From NCBI RefSeq assembly GCF_000375585.1, contig NZ_AQWP01000008.1:172903-236902 (forward strand): a stretch of DNA of 64,000 nt. The letters run 5' to 3'. The position numbers were made by a program, and so were the translations under genes. How positions within the stretch are numbered: position 1 is the stretch's first letter; every line of letters starts with the position of its first letter. This stretch comes from Sinorhizobium meliloti 4H41 (GTDB taxonomy: Bacteria; Pseudomonadota; Alphaproteobacteria; Rhizobiales; Rhizobiaceae). Under the pieces are notes generated by a model that ran no database searches, was not told the DNA's origin, and saw only the letters and a list, made by a program, of their open reading frames with translations. This document shows positions 20,035 to 29,135 of this stretch, in pieces.

Positions 20035-20952
20035 TCAGGACCGAACCAGCCCGAAGCGGCGCGCCTCGTCCAATAGCGCCCTGACGGAAGACGGCTGCCA
20101 TTTCCTGCCGCCGCGTGGCGGCCGCTCCTGCATCTGGTCCAATTGGGCGGCAATGTCGCGCAGCGACAGATCGGGATCGGCGATCGCTATGCCAGCAACC
20201 AGCCGCATCAGATGATGCTCGGGTGGCCGACGCGGGGATCGGCTGAGCAGTTCCGGGTCCGCGAGCTTTTCGCGCACCATCCGATGAACCGCGCGACGCA
20301 AGCGCTCGACCGTCCAGTCGTGACCTCGACGATTGAGAATACGCACGACATCGTCCCAGCTGTGCCGCGGCCGCAGCTCCCGTACGATCGGCAACCATGT
20401 CTGCGCCGACGCAATCAGTTCATCGAGGTAGGCGCGCTCGCGCGCTGCGGAAACCGCACGGATTGCCTCCGGTCGCCGTTCCCGAAGCCCCGGATTTCCG
20501 GCAAGCCTGCCGCGCGCCTTGGCGGCCTGCATGCCGGACTTCGTTCTCTCCGCAATCAGCGCCCGTTCAAGCTGGGCGACAGCGCCGAGCACCTGCAGAG
20601 AAAACATGCCTTGCGGTGTCGAGGTATCAATCGGATCGCGCAGCGAGCGGAAATGCACGCCGCGTGTCACGAGGTCCTCGATGACATCGAGCAAGTGGCT
20701 GACCGAATGCGCCAGGCGGTCCAGACGAACGACGACGAGCACGTCGCCGGCGGCAAGATCCTTCAGCAGCTTCGCAAGAACCGGCCTTGCCCGCAAAGCG
20801 CCCGACCCGCGCTCCTGGAAAATCCGAGCGCAGCCGGCGGCGCGCAGCTCGTCGACCTGGGCGTCGTTGAGCTGATCGGCCGTCGAAACGCGGGCGTAAC
20901 CGATGAGCCTTTTTGGCGGGGGAGGGGGATTGAGATGCGAAGCTTTCGTCAT
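20035..20952 (-). CDS. Serine recombinase (resolvase/invertase family)
   Basis: A 305-residue site-specific recombinase. The catalytic domain (about residues 14-150) has the YARVSTADQ motif with the nucleophilic serine, then VVVRLDRLAHSVSHLLD and QLERALIAERT, typical of Tn3-type resolvases. Unusually, the C-terminus is extended by about 130 residues beyond the usual small helix-turn-helix, including a DDVVRILNRRGHDWTVERLRRAV segment of the kind found in larger recombinases. No partner transposase is present in the window. It could resolve plasmid multimers or be left over from a transposon. Confidence 0.88.
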   Translation of the reverse strand: MTKASHLNPPPPPKRLIGYARVSTADQLNDAQVDELRAAGCARIFQERGSGALRARPVLAKLLKDLAAGDVLVVVRLDRLAHSVSHLLDVIEDLVTRGVHFRSLRDPIDTSTPQGMFSLQVLGAVAQLERALIAERTKSGMQAAKARGRLAGNPGLRERRPEAIRAVSAARERAYLDELIASAQTWLPIVRELRPRHSWDDVVRILNRRGHDWTVERLRRAVHRMVREKLADPELLSRSPRRPPEHHLMRLVAGIAIADPDLSLRDIAAQLDQMQERPPRGGRKWQPSSVRALLDEARRFGLVRS

Positions 20953-21236
20953 CGGATTTTATCGGCCCAGACAAGAATGCATCAGAAAACACTCCTTTGT
21001 TAGCGTGTCTTAGGAGCAAAATGGAAGGCCGTACAGCGCTAAATCCGGTCCAAAACGGGCATCCTATACCGGAGGCGGAGGAATCGCGCCAGTGGCGGTG
21101 TATGGCCGAAATGCAGCGAAGCCAGCTCCTTTGACGCTGTAGCTCTCCTGCTTCCCAATTTCCCTTGGGCGCTGAGCGAAAAATCCAATGCCGAACTTTT
21201 GCTGAACGGCTTCAGGTCGAGCCGGGGACCGGGCCT

Positions 21237-22394
21237 TTAAAGCCCGGATGCCTTGGTGAGATTGACGCGGAAGCGATCGCGGACGCGCTGATATTTGCGG
21301 GTCATTTCTGCACTTGCATGGCCTAGCTGCTTCTGCACGTAGCGTTCGTCAACCTCCGCCGAGGAGGCAAGGCCGGCCCGCAGCGAATGGCCCGAGAATT
21401 TTTCGGCCCGCTCACCCTCGCTCAGGTCGCCGCGAATACCGGCGGCGAGGGCAGCCTTCTTGACGAGACGCGCCACCTCCCTGTCGTTCAATCGGTCCGG
21501 TCCGACATCCTTGCCCTGGCCGCGGACACGGCGGAAGAGGGGACCCTTTGCAATCCGGGCGAACTTGATCCAGTTCTCGACGGCGACGACCGGGCAGGTC
21601 GCGTCGGCGGAGCCGCGGCCGATCTCAACCTCTCGCCAGCCGGTCTTGCCGCGCAAGGTGACGAGCAGACCCTTGTCGAGGATCTCGATCCAGCCGCGGC
21701 CGTCCTCGGTCTGGTCGCGGCCGCAATCCAGCCCAACGATCTCCGAGCGGCGCAGGCCGCCCGCGAAACCGACCAACAACATCGCCCGATCCCGTATACC
21801 GCGCAGGGTGCCCCTGTCGAGCGTTTCGAGCATGGCGATCAGGTGCTCGGGCAGCACCGCTTCCTTCTGGCGGGGAGGGGCGGCATGGGTGTTGCGAATG
21901 CCGGCCAGAACGGTGGCGATGTGGCGGTCCTTGCGGTCGAGTTTTTGGTCGCCGCGCTGGGCGTAGTTCCACGACAGTGATGAAAGGCGGCGTTCGATGG
22001 TCGAGACGGAATTGGCCTTGGCGCCGCGCTCCGCTGTCCCGGACGCGAGAGCCGTGATGTAAAGCCCGACAGTCTGCGGATCCGGGGGGAGCGGCGAAAG
22101 GTTCTGCCGCCGGCACCAGGCGGCAAAGTGCTTCCAGTCGGAGGCATAGGCCTTGCGCGTGTTGGCGGAGCTGGAGGCCTCGACATAGCCGCGGGCCCGA
22201 TCGGCGAGGCGCTCGAGATGCGCCGGTAGCGCGGCGGTCGCCTCCGCGATAGGGGAGGGGAGCCCGGCAGAGTCCGTCGGGATGCCGGTCGACGGCTGCA
22301 CCGCGGAGACATCATCGCCGGCGGCCGTGCTGTCAGACAGAGCAGAGTTCTCCTCGACGTGATTTTCGCTGTTCTGCTCGATGATTTGGGCCAT
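21237..22394 (-). CDS. Tyrosine recombinase (XerC/D-like integrase)
   Basis: A 385-residue site-specific recombinase. A core-binding SAM-like domain (about residues 65-165, ANTRKAYASDWKHFAAWC) is followed by the catalytic domain with Arg in GGLRRSEIVGL, the HSLRAGLASSA box (His and second Arg) and QLGHASAEMTRKYQRV (His and the nucleophilic Tyr). The N-terminal 60 residues are low-complexity. It is divergent from the DUF1403 gene, and a perfect inverted repeat that could be its own recombination site or operator lies 22 bp upstream of its start. Confidence 0.93.
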   Translation of the reverse strand: MAQIIEQNSENHVEENSALSDSTAAGDDVSAVQPSTGIPTDSAGLPSPIAEATAALPAHLERLADRARGYVEASSSANTRKAYASDWKHFAAWCRRQNLSPLPPDPQTVGLYITALASGTAERGAKANSVSTIERRLSSLSWNYAQRGDQKLDRKDRHIATVLAGIRNTHAAPPRQKEAVLPEHLIAMLETLDRGTLRGIRDRAMLLVGFAGGLRRSEIVGLDCGRDQTEDGRGWIEILDKGLLVTLRGKTGWREVEIGRGSADATCPVVAVENWIKFARIAKGPLFRRVRGQGKDVGPDRLNDREVARLVKKAALAAGIRGDLSEGERAEKFSGHSLRAGLASSAEVDERYVQKQLGHASAEMTRKYQRVRDRFRVNLTKASGL

Positions 22395-22415
22395 TTCTTA
22401 TATAAAGAGCAAAAC

Positions 22416-22440
22416 GTCCGATAAGGCAACATTATCGGAC
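22416..22440. repeat. Perfect inverted repeat between the integrase and DUF1403 genes
   Basis: Arms GTCCGATAA and TTATCGGAC (9 bp each, no mismatch) flank a 7-bp spacer. This geometry is like a tyrosine-recombinase core site, two inverted binding arms around a 6-8 bp crossover region, and it sits directly beside the recombinase gene. It could equally be an operator in the divergent promoter. Confidence 0.6.
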
Positions 22441-22507
22441 ATAAAATCTCATCGACAAACTGTGCGGTTTTGGCGGTGAGTAATGGCAAAAACCGCTCGC
22501 ATGGGCT

Positions 22508-23473
22508 ATGCTCACCGGCATGGATTCGCGCGCCTGGTCACCGCTCTCGCCCCCGCCTGCCGCCGCTGCCCCGCCGGGCTGGGCGGTTCCGCGCGGCGTC
22601 GTGGCGAGCGACGCCGACGCGGCCTTCTTCGCGGGTTCGGCTTTGAATTCGCTCGACAATCTGGCGCGAAGCGACGCGGTGTGGGCGGGTGCCTGGCGGC
22701 AACGCCTCGGGCTGAAATGCGCCGTCGTCACCGTCCGGCTGATGGGGCGCAGCGAGGACGAAGCCGCGCTACGCGACGCTGTTTTGCTGACCCGCCCGGG
22801 CGACGATCCCGGACCGGCGGGAAAGGTGTCTTTGGCCTTCAAAAGCCTGGCAGCGAAGAAGCGGGCCATCAACGGCAAGACCATGGCCGAGCTCGCCGAA
22901 CTCTTGGCCGTGCGTTGGGACGACAGGCTGGCCGACGTCACCGGCTGGGTGGACGACGTTGTGCAGTCGGGTCGAACCGCGCCTTTTGCGGTCGCGGAGC
23001 TGGTGACACGGGTTTGTGCCGCGCGCCCGGATGCAGAGGCGCTGGCCTGGTGGCTGGGGGATCGGCTGCTGGCCGAGAAACTGGGTTGGGAGCGGCCGGT
23101 GCCCCTGTTGATGGGTGAACGTTACGGGCCGGCGTTCCGGACGATCGGCGGCCGGGGACGCGTGCGACCGGGCGACGAAAGGTTCGATCGCGCCGTCTGC
23201 CTGGCGCTGGCCGCGGCGGTAACGGACGCCTTGCGTCTGGGCGCCGAGATCGGCCGGCGGGCAGAGCGGCTCCTGGCGGTCGCACCGAAACTGCGGACGA
23301 AGGGCGCCGACGCCGTGGTCCGGCAGTTGCTCGGTGGCGATGCGGTGTCGATCGCCGCGCCCGGCGCAAACTTGTCGCGCTGGGCGAGCCGGCGGCTGTT
23401 CGAACGACTGCTGGCGTTGGACGCCGTGTGTGAACTGTCTGGCCGCACCTCCTTCCGCATCTATGGATTGTGA
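22508..23473 (+). CDS. DUF1403 family protein
   Basis: A 321-residue protein of unknown function that I recognise as the DUF1403 family from its N-terminal GWAVPRGVVASDADAAFFAGSALNSLDNLARSD block and mid-region GRTAPFAVAELVTRVCAARPDAEALAWWLGD. It is alanine- and leucine-rich with no clear catalytic motif and no membrane segment. The ATG at 22520 is an alternative start. It overlaps the ScpB-like gene by four bases. The trio integrase, DUF1403, ScpB recurs on rhizobial replicons, suggesting a shared role in replicon maintenance, which is inference. Confidence 0.85.
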   Translation: MLTGMDSRAWSPLSPPPAAAAPPGWAVPRGVVASDADAAFFAGSALNSLDNLARSDAVWAGAWRQRLGLKCAVVTVRLMGRSEDEAALRDAVLLTRPGDDPGPAGKVSLAFKSLAAKKRAINGKTMAELAELLAVRWDDRLADVTGWVDDVVQSGRTAPFAVAELVTRVCAARPDAEALAWWLGDRLLAEKLGWERPVPLLMGERYGPAFRTIGGRGRVRPGDERFDRAVCLALAAAVTDALRLGAEIGRRAERLLAVAPKLRTKGADAVVRQLLGGDAVSIAAPGANLSRWASRRLFERLLALDAVCELSGRTSFRIYGL

Positions 23474-24153
23474 CCATGGCTGGACCGAGCGCAGCACGAA
23501 GGAAGGGACCTCCGCAAGACGAAGTGCTGTTCGATCGCGAACTCGAGGACCTGCCGCCGGAGCTGCGTTGGCGGGAGTGGATGCTCAGGGCCGAGGCGGT
23601 GATCTTCGCTTCCGCCGAGCCGGTGACGCGCGAGACCTTGGCGCGTGTCGTCGGCCAGGCCTGCAGCGTCGATTTGCTGATCGACGATCTGCGCGAGGAG
23701 CTGCGCACACGTCCCTATGACATCGTCGCCGTTGCCGGCGGCTGGCAACATCGCACCCGCACCGCCTATGGTGCGGTGATCCGCGCCTCGGCCGCCCCGA
23801 CGCGGTCGGCGTCGCCGCTGTCCGAGCACGAGGCGGCCGTGCTGATGGCGATCGCCTATCTGCAGCCGGTGACGCGCGGCGAGCTGTCGAAGATGTTCGG
23901 CAAAGAGGTGAGCCGCGACACGATCGCCAGCCTCCACGACGCCCGCTTCCTTGCCTCCGGCCCGCGCAGCCCGACGCCGGGCGCGCCCTACACCTATGTG
24001 ACGACGAGGCATTTTCTCTCAGTCTTCGGCCTCGAGACGCTGCGCGACCTTCCCGACATCGAGCGGCTCGACGATGCCGGACTGCTCAGCCGGCAGGCGC
24101 TCGAAGAGGACGCGTTTGCGGAGCGTGAGAGCCAAGCGTTGGAGGGCGACTGA
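23470..24153 (+). CDS. scpB: ScpB-like segregation and condensation protein
   Basis: A 227-residue protein with the two winged-helix domains of ScpB, the kleisin-associated subunit of the SMC condensin complex. Seen here are ILFASAEPVTRETLARVVG-like sequence (first domain, about residues 45-110) and EHEAAVLMAIAYLQPVTRGELSKMFGKEVSRDTIASLHDARFLA (second, about 120-165). It is a plasmid paralogue, with no SMC or ScpA gene nearby, and is coupled to the DUF1403 gene by overlap. It may serve the recombinase or plasmid segregation rather than chromosome condensation. Confidence 0.88.
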   Translation: MTMAGPSAARRKGPPQDEVLFDRELEDLPPELRWREWMLRAEAVIFASAEPVTRETLARVVGQACSVDLLIDDLREELRTRPYDIVAVAGGWQHRTRTAYGAVIRASAAPTRSASPLSEHEAAVLMAIAYLQPVTRGELSKMFGKEVSRDTIASLHDARFLASGPRSPTPGAPYTYVTTRHFLSVFGLETLRDLPDIERLDDAGLLSRQALEEDAFAERESQALEGD

Positions 24154-24156
24154 GTT

Positions 24157-26600
24157 CTATAAGCAGAACCTGTCTGCCAGCTTTCTCCACGTTTCGGTCC
24201 TGTCATGACGTCGGTCGACCGACGTCGAAGACCTACCTTCATTCTGTGCGTAGGCTCTGAGCAGCTCTGCGAGGCCTACGGTCTGTCGGCGTTCGTTCGT
24301 TGGGGCATGCCGTCCGCTTTTCCGCGCGAGGGCATCCGCAAGCAGCTCGATCAATGCGCTGTGACCGCTCGCCGACGGAATGAGACGTCGCCACTTGCCA
24401 GCTGCGAGCACTCGCTTGGCTCAAGACGGTCGTGGACGGGATCGATGTAGCGAGCACGCTGTAGTGGTGCATCACCCAGCGAGATGTTCGGGATGGAGTG
24501 ATTGCTCGACGCAGATCCATTAGTCGCTCCGCTGTTTGATCGTTGACCTGTCTCCAACAACATGGACGCGCCTGCCGCCGCGATATCGAAAAAGCTCTGA
24601 ATTCTCGCCGAACCAGTCGCGTGCCGCCTGAACAATAAGGAGTGGGTGTTTGCGAAGGATAGCGCCCAATTCATCAAAACGGCACCGCTTCGTAGTCAGT
24701 ACCCTGGTCTTGCGAGAGCGAACGCTGGAGCCGAAGCCCAAAATACTCGATGACTGCCTCTGGTCGCTCGACCGCGATATCTCGCAACAGCCACTCGATA
24801 CTGTGATCGATCTCGGGATAGGACACCAGAGACGCGAGTATCTGCGATGGCTCTTGCCCGCTCAATGCCCAAGCGAGCGCGATCATGTCGTGAAAACCAA
24901 GCTCGGATCCATGTTGCGTCGCCTTGCTCAGCAAAATATGCGATGAGCTTCAAGAGCAGCGCTTTGAGGCGCGGAGCATCGTTCGCGTCATCTCGCCATG
25001 ATATCGAGCGGATACAAGATCGTAACGCTCGATCGCCGCGGGTATCAACGGCATCCTCGACGATTGCCTCGAACGTATCAAGATCGAGCGCGACGACATT
25101 CCCCCAAGCCCAAGCAATGTCAGCGAGGAAGCGGTGGCTGGCAATCCAAGAGGTGATGAGTTCTTGCACTGTTGGCCAAATCTGCGTTTGGCTTAACCGA
25201 CAAATCATTGGTGTGAGGAAGTTGGCCAACCGCGAATCAAGTTGTCGCAAGTAAAAGAGCATTATTTCCGGCTTGCTGTTTGCGAGCCTTTCCAGGAAAT
25301 GTGCGAAATTTGGGAAGGTCGCAAGATCCTCTGACTGCGTGGCAGCACATCGGCGTATGGTTGCAAGCCAATCGTCGGCGTTATCCATATCCATAGTCAG
25401 AATGAGCTTTTCGATCTCGGCCTTCCGGTAGCAATCCTCCGCCGCGTGATCAAGCTTCCGATCGTTCCACGCTGGCGGGAAGACGGACTGAAACCCCACC
25501 AAAAGCTTATAGGTCGTGAAACTTGAATCGATGTTGACTTTCGATCGAAAAGCCAGGATCGACTGGATGAGCCTCCCACGAGCCTCTTCAGCTTCAAGGT
25601 TTGTGAGTTCTGGCGGCGGCGCTGTTCCATGGTGACGATATTTCCACAGCGGATCGTGCTCTATTTTTTGGCGAAGCTCGAACGGCCATCGATCCATCTG
25701 CGCTGTAAAGTACGCAATGATCTCCGTCGCATTTGCATAGACGATTGCCGCGAGCTCGGGATTAGGCGCTCGGCCTGAGGAGCGTACGGTCATGGCGGCC
25801 GACAATAATGCAATTAGCTCACGCCGTTCCGTCTCGCTGCTTGCCGTCGCATCATACTCGTAGAGAACCGCGATAGCGTCCTGCCGCAATCGCCGCAACA
25901 GGTCGCTCGGTGGAACTTCACCTCGATGGAAGGTTACTGTGTTGAAGTCCGCAGTCGCTCCAGATAGCTCAGTCGAGAGCATATTACGGATAATAGGAAT
26001 TATCAGTGCCCGAAAAAAGCGGCGTTCGTCTACCGAAAGACTGAGGATGCGCTCCATCAGAATGATTTGAACGATGGCTCCCGCTTGCTGCCAGACTTGA
26101 AAATGGCCGAAAGTTCCCCAGCCAGTTTGAGTCAAAGCGTGGCTTCAATATCGGAGCCATGGCCCCGATAGAGATCGCAGAGAACGTCGAATGTCCGTCC
26201 TGGATAACGAACCTCATTTCCTGAATGATTGACGCTGCGGCTCGAGCGGCATCATCCGGCGTCTTGCCGGCTAGCGCCCCAAACGGAGTCTCTCTGGGCT
26301 GAACCGGTAGTCGCCGCGATAATTTCACCCTTCGGCGACCGTGTCGAGAATTTCGTCCGCCACATCTTCCACATTATCCAAGTGTGGCAGCACCGAGCTT
26401 GCAAGCTTTTTTAGTGGTGCATCCAGCAGGCGCATGGCGGACTTTTTTCAAGACTGCAATAGACGCTAGATAATGCATCAGCAACCGGTCATCGGTTCGA
26501 AGCCACTCAATTGCAACAAGTCAGTTGTGTCCAGCACAGAGAGATAGGTAACAGAGCGCCTAAGACAAGGTGACAAATCTCGTGCCGATCGAGGTTGTCG
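24157..26600 (-). pseudogene. Large decayed gene with helical repeats
   Basis: Successive minus-strand frames join into one protein. The order is AIDNLDRHEICHLVLGALCYL, LVAIEWLRTDDRLLMHYLASIAVL, KKLASSVLPHLDNVEDVADEILD, KTPDDAARAAASIIQEMRFV, then a long block from 26135 to about 24900 (over 400 residues), then SKATQHGSELGFHDMIALAWAL and ELGAILRKHPLLIVQAARDW. At least five frameshifts separate them. Composition is leucine-, alanine- and tryptophan-rich and strongly helical, like HEAT-type scaffolds. I do not recognise the family. The gene upstream (26745-27536) may belong to the same unit. Confidence 0.6.
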
Positions 26601-26744
26601 ATGGCACATGGCCGCTTTCTTCGATCGACGGATGATCATAGCGAGATTCGTCGCTTGCGAGTATCCGCGCGTGACGAGGCTTGGTGGAACTCTGACACGC
26701 CCTCGCGTCTTAGGAACCTGCGGACTTCTCGCATTCTGCTCGGT

Positions 26745-27536
26745 TCACCGTCCCTCGGCTTCCCGGATCCTCTGGCGCAGACGCTTCACATATTCTGCGC
26801 CAACAATTTTATTGGGTCCGAGGTCCAATGCGCAGTTTGCAAGCGAAGCGTATGAGGCATCACTGAGTTTGAATTGGCAGGGCAAGTGCCGGCCATCGGA
26901 ATTTTCTTCAATGAATTCGAACCACGCCCGAAAGAAGTCCGTCAAAGACGGACGGGACGAAGCCGTGCCCGCGGCAGTCAAAGCGTTGTGGGCAACGGTG
27001 CGTGCTTGAGCAGCATCTGCAGCAAGCGCACTGACAATATCCGGGAGCGACGGCCAATATTTGAGATCGAACTGACCACGAAGGTGTTTCAAAGGTTCCC
27101 GCACATAGGAATTGAAGCGGTGATCTTGGCGGGCCGCATCGTTGATCACTTCGACCACATGATAGTGGGTTTCGCTTGCAAAACCGGAGTGGTCGTGAAG
27201 ATCCGACCGCTCGCGCAGAAGGTCAGCAAGTTCGAAAGAGATCACGCTGATCCTCTCGTTTACCTTTTCGAGCCGATCTCGCTGGAGCCGCGCATCGACC
27301 ATCTTTTGAGGATTCCACACGGCGGCTGCTCCGAGAAATCCGTCGGTGAACACCGAAAGAAAGAACCTGTTCTGGTCAAGCTTGGCCCACAGCTCGTCGC
27401 AGGCATCAGCGAGCTCGGGGCGCCGGTCCAGCAGCCTTCTGCAGATCGTCGTCTCGGTTGGAAGGATGGAACTCCCGTTGTTGAAGCGGATATGCTCCTT
27501 GAGGAGGTCTTCAAAAACTTTATGGCCCGTATCCAT
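26745..27536 (-). CDS. Hypothetical protein next to the decayed helical-repeat gene
   Basis: A 263-residue protein, complete, mainly helical, no signal peptide or membrane segment. It contains FFLSVFTDGFLGAAAVWNPQKM and a coiled-coil-prone stretch (about residues 80-110, RLEKVNERISVISFELADLL). I do not recognise a family or catalytic motif. It points into the large pseudogene about 150 bp downstream, so the two were probably one transcription unit. In a region with Gabija and other defence genes, a defence role is plausible but unproven. Confidence 0.6.
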   Translation of the reverse strand: MDTGHKVFEDLLKEHIRFNNGSSILPTETTICRRLLDRRPELADACDELWAKLDQNRFFLSVFTDGFLGAAAVWNPQKMVDARLQRDRLEKVNERISVISFELADLLRERSDLHDHSGFASETHYHVVEVINDAARQDHRFNSYVREPLKHLRGQFDLKYWPSLPDIVSALAADAAQARTVAHNALTAAGTASSRPSLTDFFRAWFEFIEENSDGRHLPCQFKLSDASYASLANCALDLGPNKIVGAEYVKRLRQRIREAEGR

Positions 27537-27673
27537 TTTGGACTCGCTGTTTCGATCTTATTTAACGAACGATAGTTGACAGTCGAAATCATTGCGGCAC
27601 CCGAAAAGAAAATAAACCTGTTCCTTTCGGGTACCCTTTGCGCTGTTGGCGTTCGTGATAACAGGGGCCCAAC

Positions 27674-28537
27674 ATGACAGCGCCACGCATTCTTACAGGT
27701 GCCATCTATTTTGATGACTCCGGCAACCCGGGTGCCAAATCGGGCTCGGACTTTCTTCCGTCATCGCGCAAGGCCTGGACTGCCGTCATCGTGCCTTCGA
27801 CCGTCGCGGCAACCATCCAGGAAGTAATGGAAATCTTTCTCAACGGGGTGCGTGACCAGTTTGGCGTTGATGAGCTCCACTTTACTGAAATCTTCAGCGG
27901 CAAGGGTCTTTGGAAGGACGTGCCGGTGGGCGAGCGTGTCGAGATCATCGGGATGATGGCTCAGTTGATGAACCAGTTCGACCTTCCCATTGTTCACCAG
28001 AGCGTCTCCGAATTCACAAGAGCGGATCATCCGGCGACTGCAAATCCGTTCCGAACCGGGGGGTGGGATACCGCGGATCTGTCGCACTTCGGGCTGCTCT
28101 TGCTGTGTTCGGAGGTGTCGCGACATGTCCGTGTCATGAGGGGCCGAAGTGCCCAGGACTTCGACCTTCCTTTTCCGCTCTTCGCTGACGAGGGAATTCT
28201 GCCGGCTGGAAGAGATCGCACGCTTCCGAACTGGGGCGACGTGATTGACGGCCCGAAGGTTCGCTTTCGAAATTCGGCCGATGTTCCCGGCCTTCAGCTG
28301 GCGGACTTTGCAGCTTTTATTATCAACAGGACGCAATGGATCGCAGCCACGAGAAAGCCTGGCCCGATAAGCCCGGCCGAACAGGTGGTTCTGAATGCCT
28401 CAGCCGCGTTGAATGTTTTGAATTTCACGCCTCAGAGCATTCCTATCGAAGAATTCGGCCGTGCAGGCTATGAAGCAAGGCTTTCCGCCGACCGCATTGC
28501 CAAGGGCTTGGCTCCGCGGCCACTCTCAACCAAGTGA
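27674..28537 (+). CDS. DUF3800 family protein
   Basis: A 287-residue protein with the DUF3800 layout: an N-terminal acidic motif IYFDDSGNPG (residues about 12-21) and a C-terminal LQLADFAAFIINR (about 208-220), with a conserved ELHFTEIFSG in between. DUF3800 is thought to have an RNase H-like fold with these acidic residues as metal ligands, and often occurs among mobile elements and defence genes. Its substrate is unknown. It is divergent from the hypothetical gene at 27536. Confidence 0.8.
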   Translation: MTAPRILTGAIYFDDSGNPGAKSGSDFLPSSRKAWTAVIVPSTVAATIQEVMEIFLNGVRDQFGVDELHFTEIFSGKGLWKDVPVGERVEIIGMMAQLMNQFDLPIVHQSVSEFTRADHPATANPFRTGGWDTADLSHFGLLLLCSEVSRHVRVMRGRSAQDFDLPFPLFADEGILPAGRDRTLPNWGDVIDGPKVRFRNSADVPGLQLADFAAFIINRTQWIAATRKPGPISPAEQVVLNASAALNVLNFTPQSIPIEEFGRAGYEARLSADRIAKGLAPRPLSTK

Positions 28538-28553
28538 TAGCCGAGTGTGGATG

Positions 28554-28877
28554 TTAGGCGAGGATTGTGCGCAGCGATGTTTCCAAATGCGCATCGAGCG
28601 AGAGCCGCAACAGTAGCGCGCTACGATCATCCCTGTCAGTGCCCGCTGATGGCTCTCCGATGATGAATGCAATCTGCTCCTCGTCCGACAGTACGAGTAA
28701 AGCGATGGAGGGCGCGAGGTTGTGTAAGATGCGTGGGATTGGAAAACCCATAGCATTGCCGGGTACGCTGGAGATCTCCAACTCGCTCGATTTCAATATT
28801 TCTGGTTGGGCGGGAGGATGGTTGCGAACGTGCTTCCAACGCACGGCGCGTAAGAATAAAATGTGATTTAGAGTCAA
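28554..28877 (-). CDS. Short hypothetical protein or gene fragment
   Basis: A 107-residue frame whose last 65 residues (MGFPIPRILHNLAPSIALLVL onward, to LETSLRTILA) read like real protein, with a DEEQIAFIIGEPS stretch. There is no ribosome-binding site I can defend, and the N-terminal part looks random. It could be the 3' end of a lost gene. No family recognised. Confidence 0.3.
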   Translation of the reverse strand: MTLNHILFLRAVRWKHVRNHPPAQPEILKSSELEISSVPGNAMGFPIPRILHNLAPSIALLVLSDEEQIAFIIGEPSAGTDRDDRSALLLRLSLDAHLETSLRTILA

Positions 28878-29135
28878 GTGTCTAAGTTCGGTTTCGGCTA
28901 CTGGGCATTTTGTTGGCTGAGCGACTCGCGAAGGGGCTGGCGTGCAAGAGCGTCCCTCCTATCGTATTCCAGCAACAGCGATGTCGCCCTACACGCGACT
29001 TCGACGGCTCGCGACCAGGGGAGGGTCCGCGGAGACCTCTGCAATGGGCGGCGCATTTGAGATATAAGCTATCCCCAATCGCGAGGTCGGCGGTTCGAGT
29101 GTAGTTTCATTCATCAGCGAGGCCAGGAGGGCCGA

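Noticed and set aside
22769..23708. Long minus-strand frames opposite DUF1403 and scpB
   Set aside because: Shadow frames in GC-rich DNA; the plus strand has recognised families in both positions.
29060..29110. tRNA-like end: GAGGTCGGCGGTTCGAGTGTAG resembles a tRNA T-arm
   Set aside because: No acceptor stem, D-arm or anticodon arm can be built around it. It might be an integration-site scrap but is too short to call.
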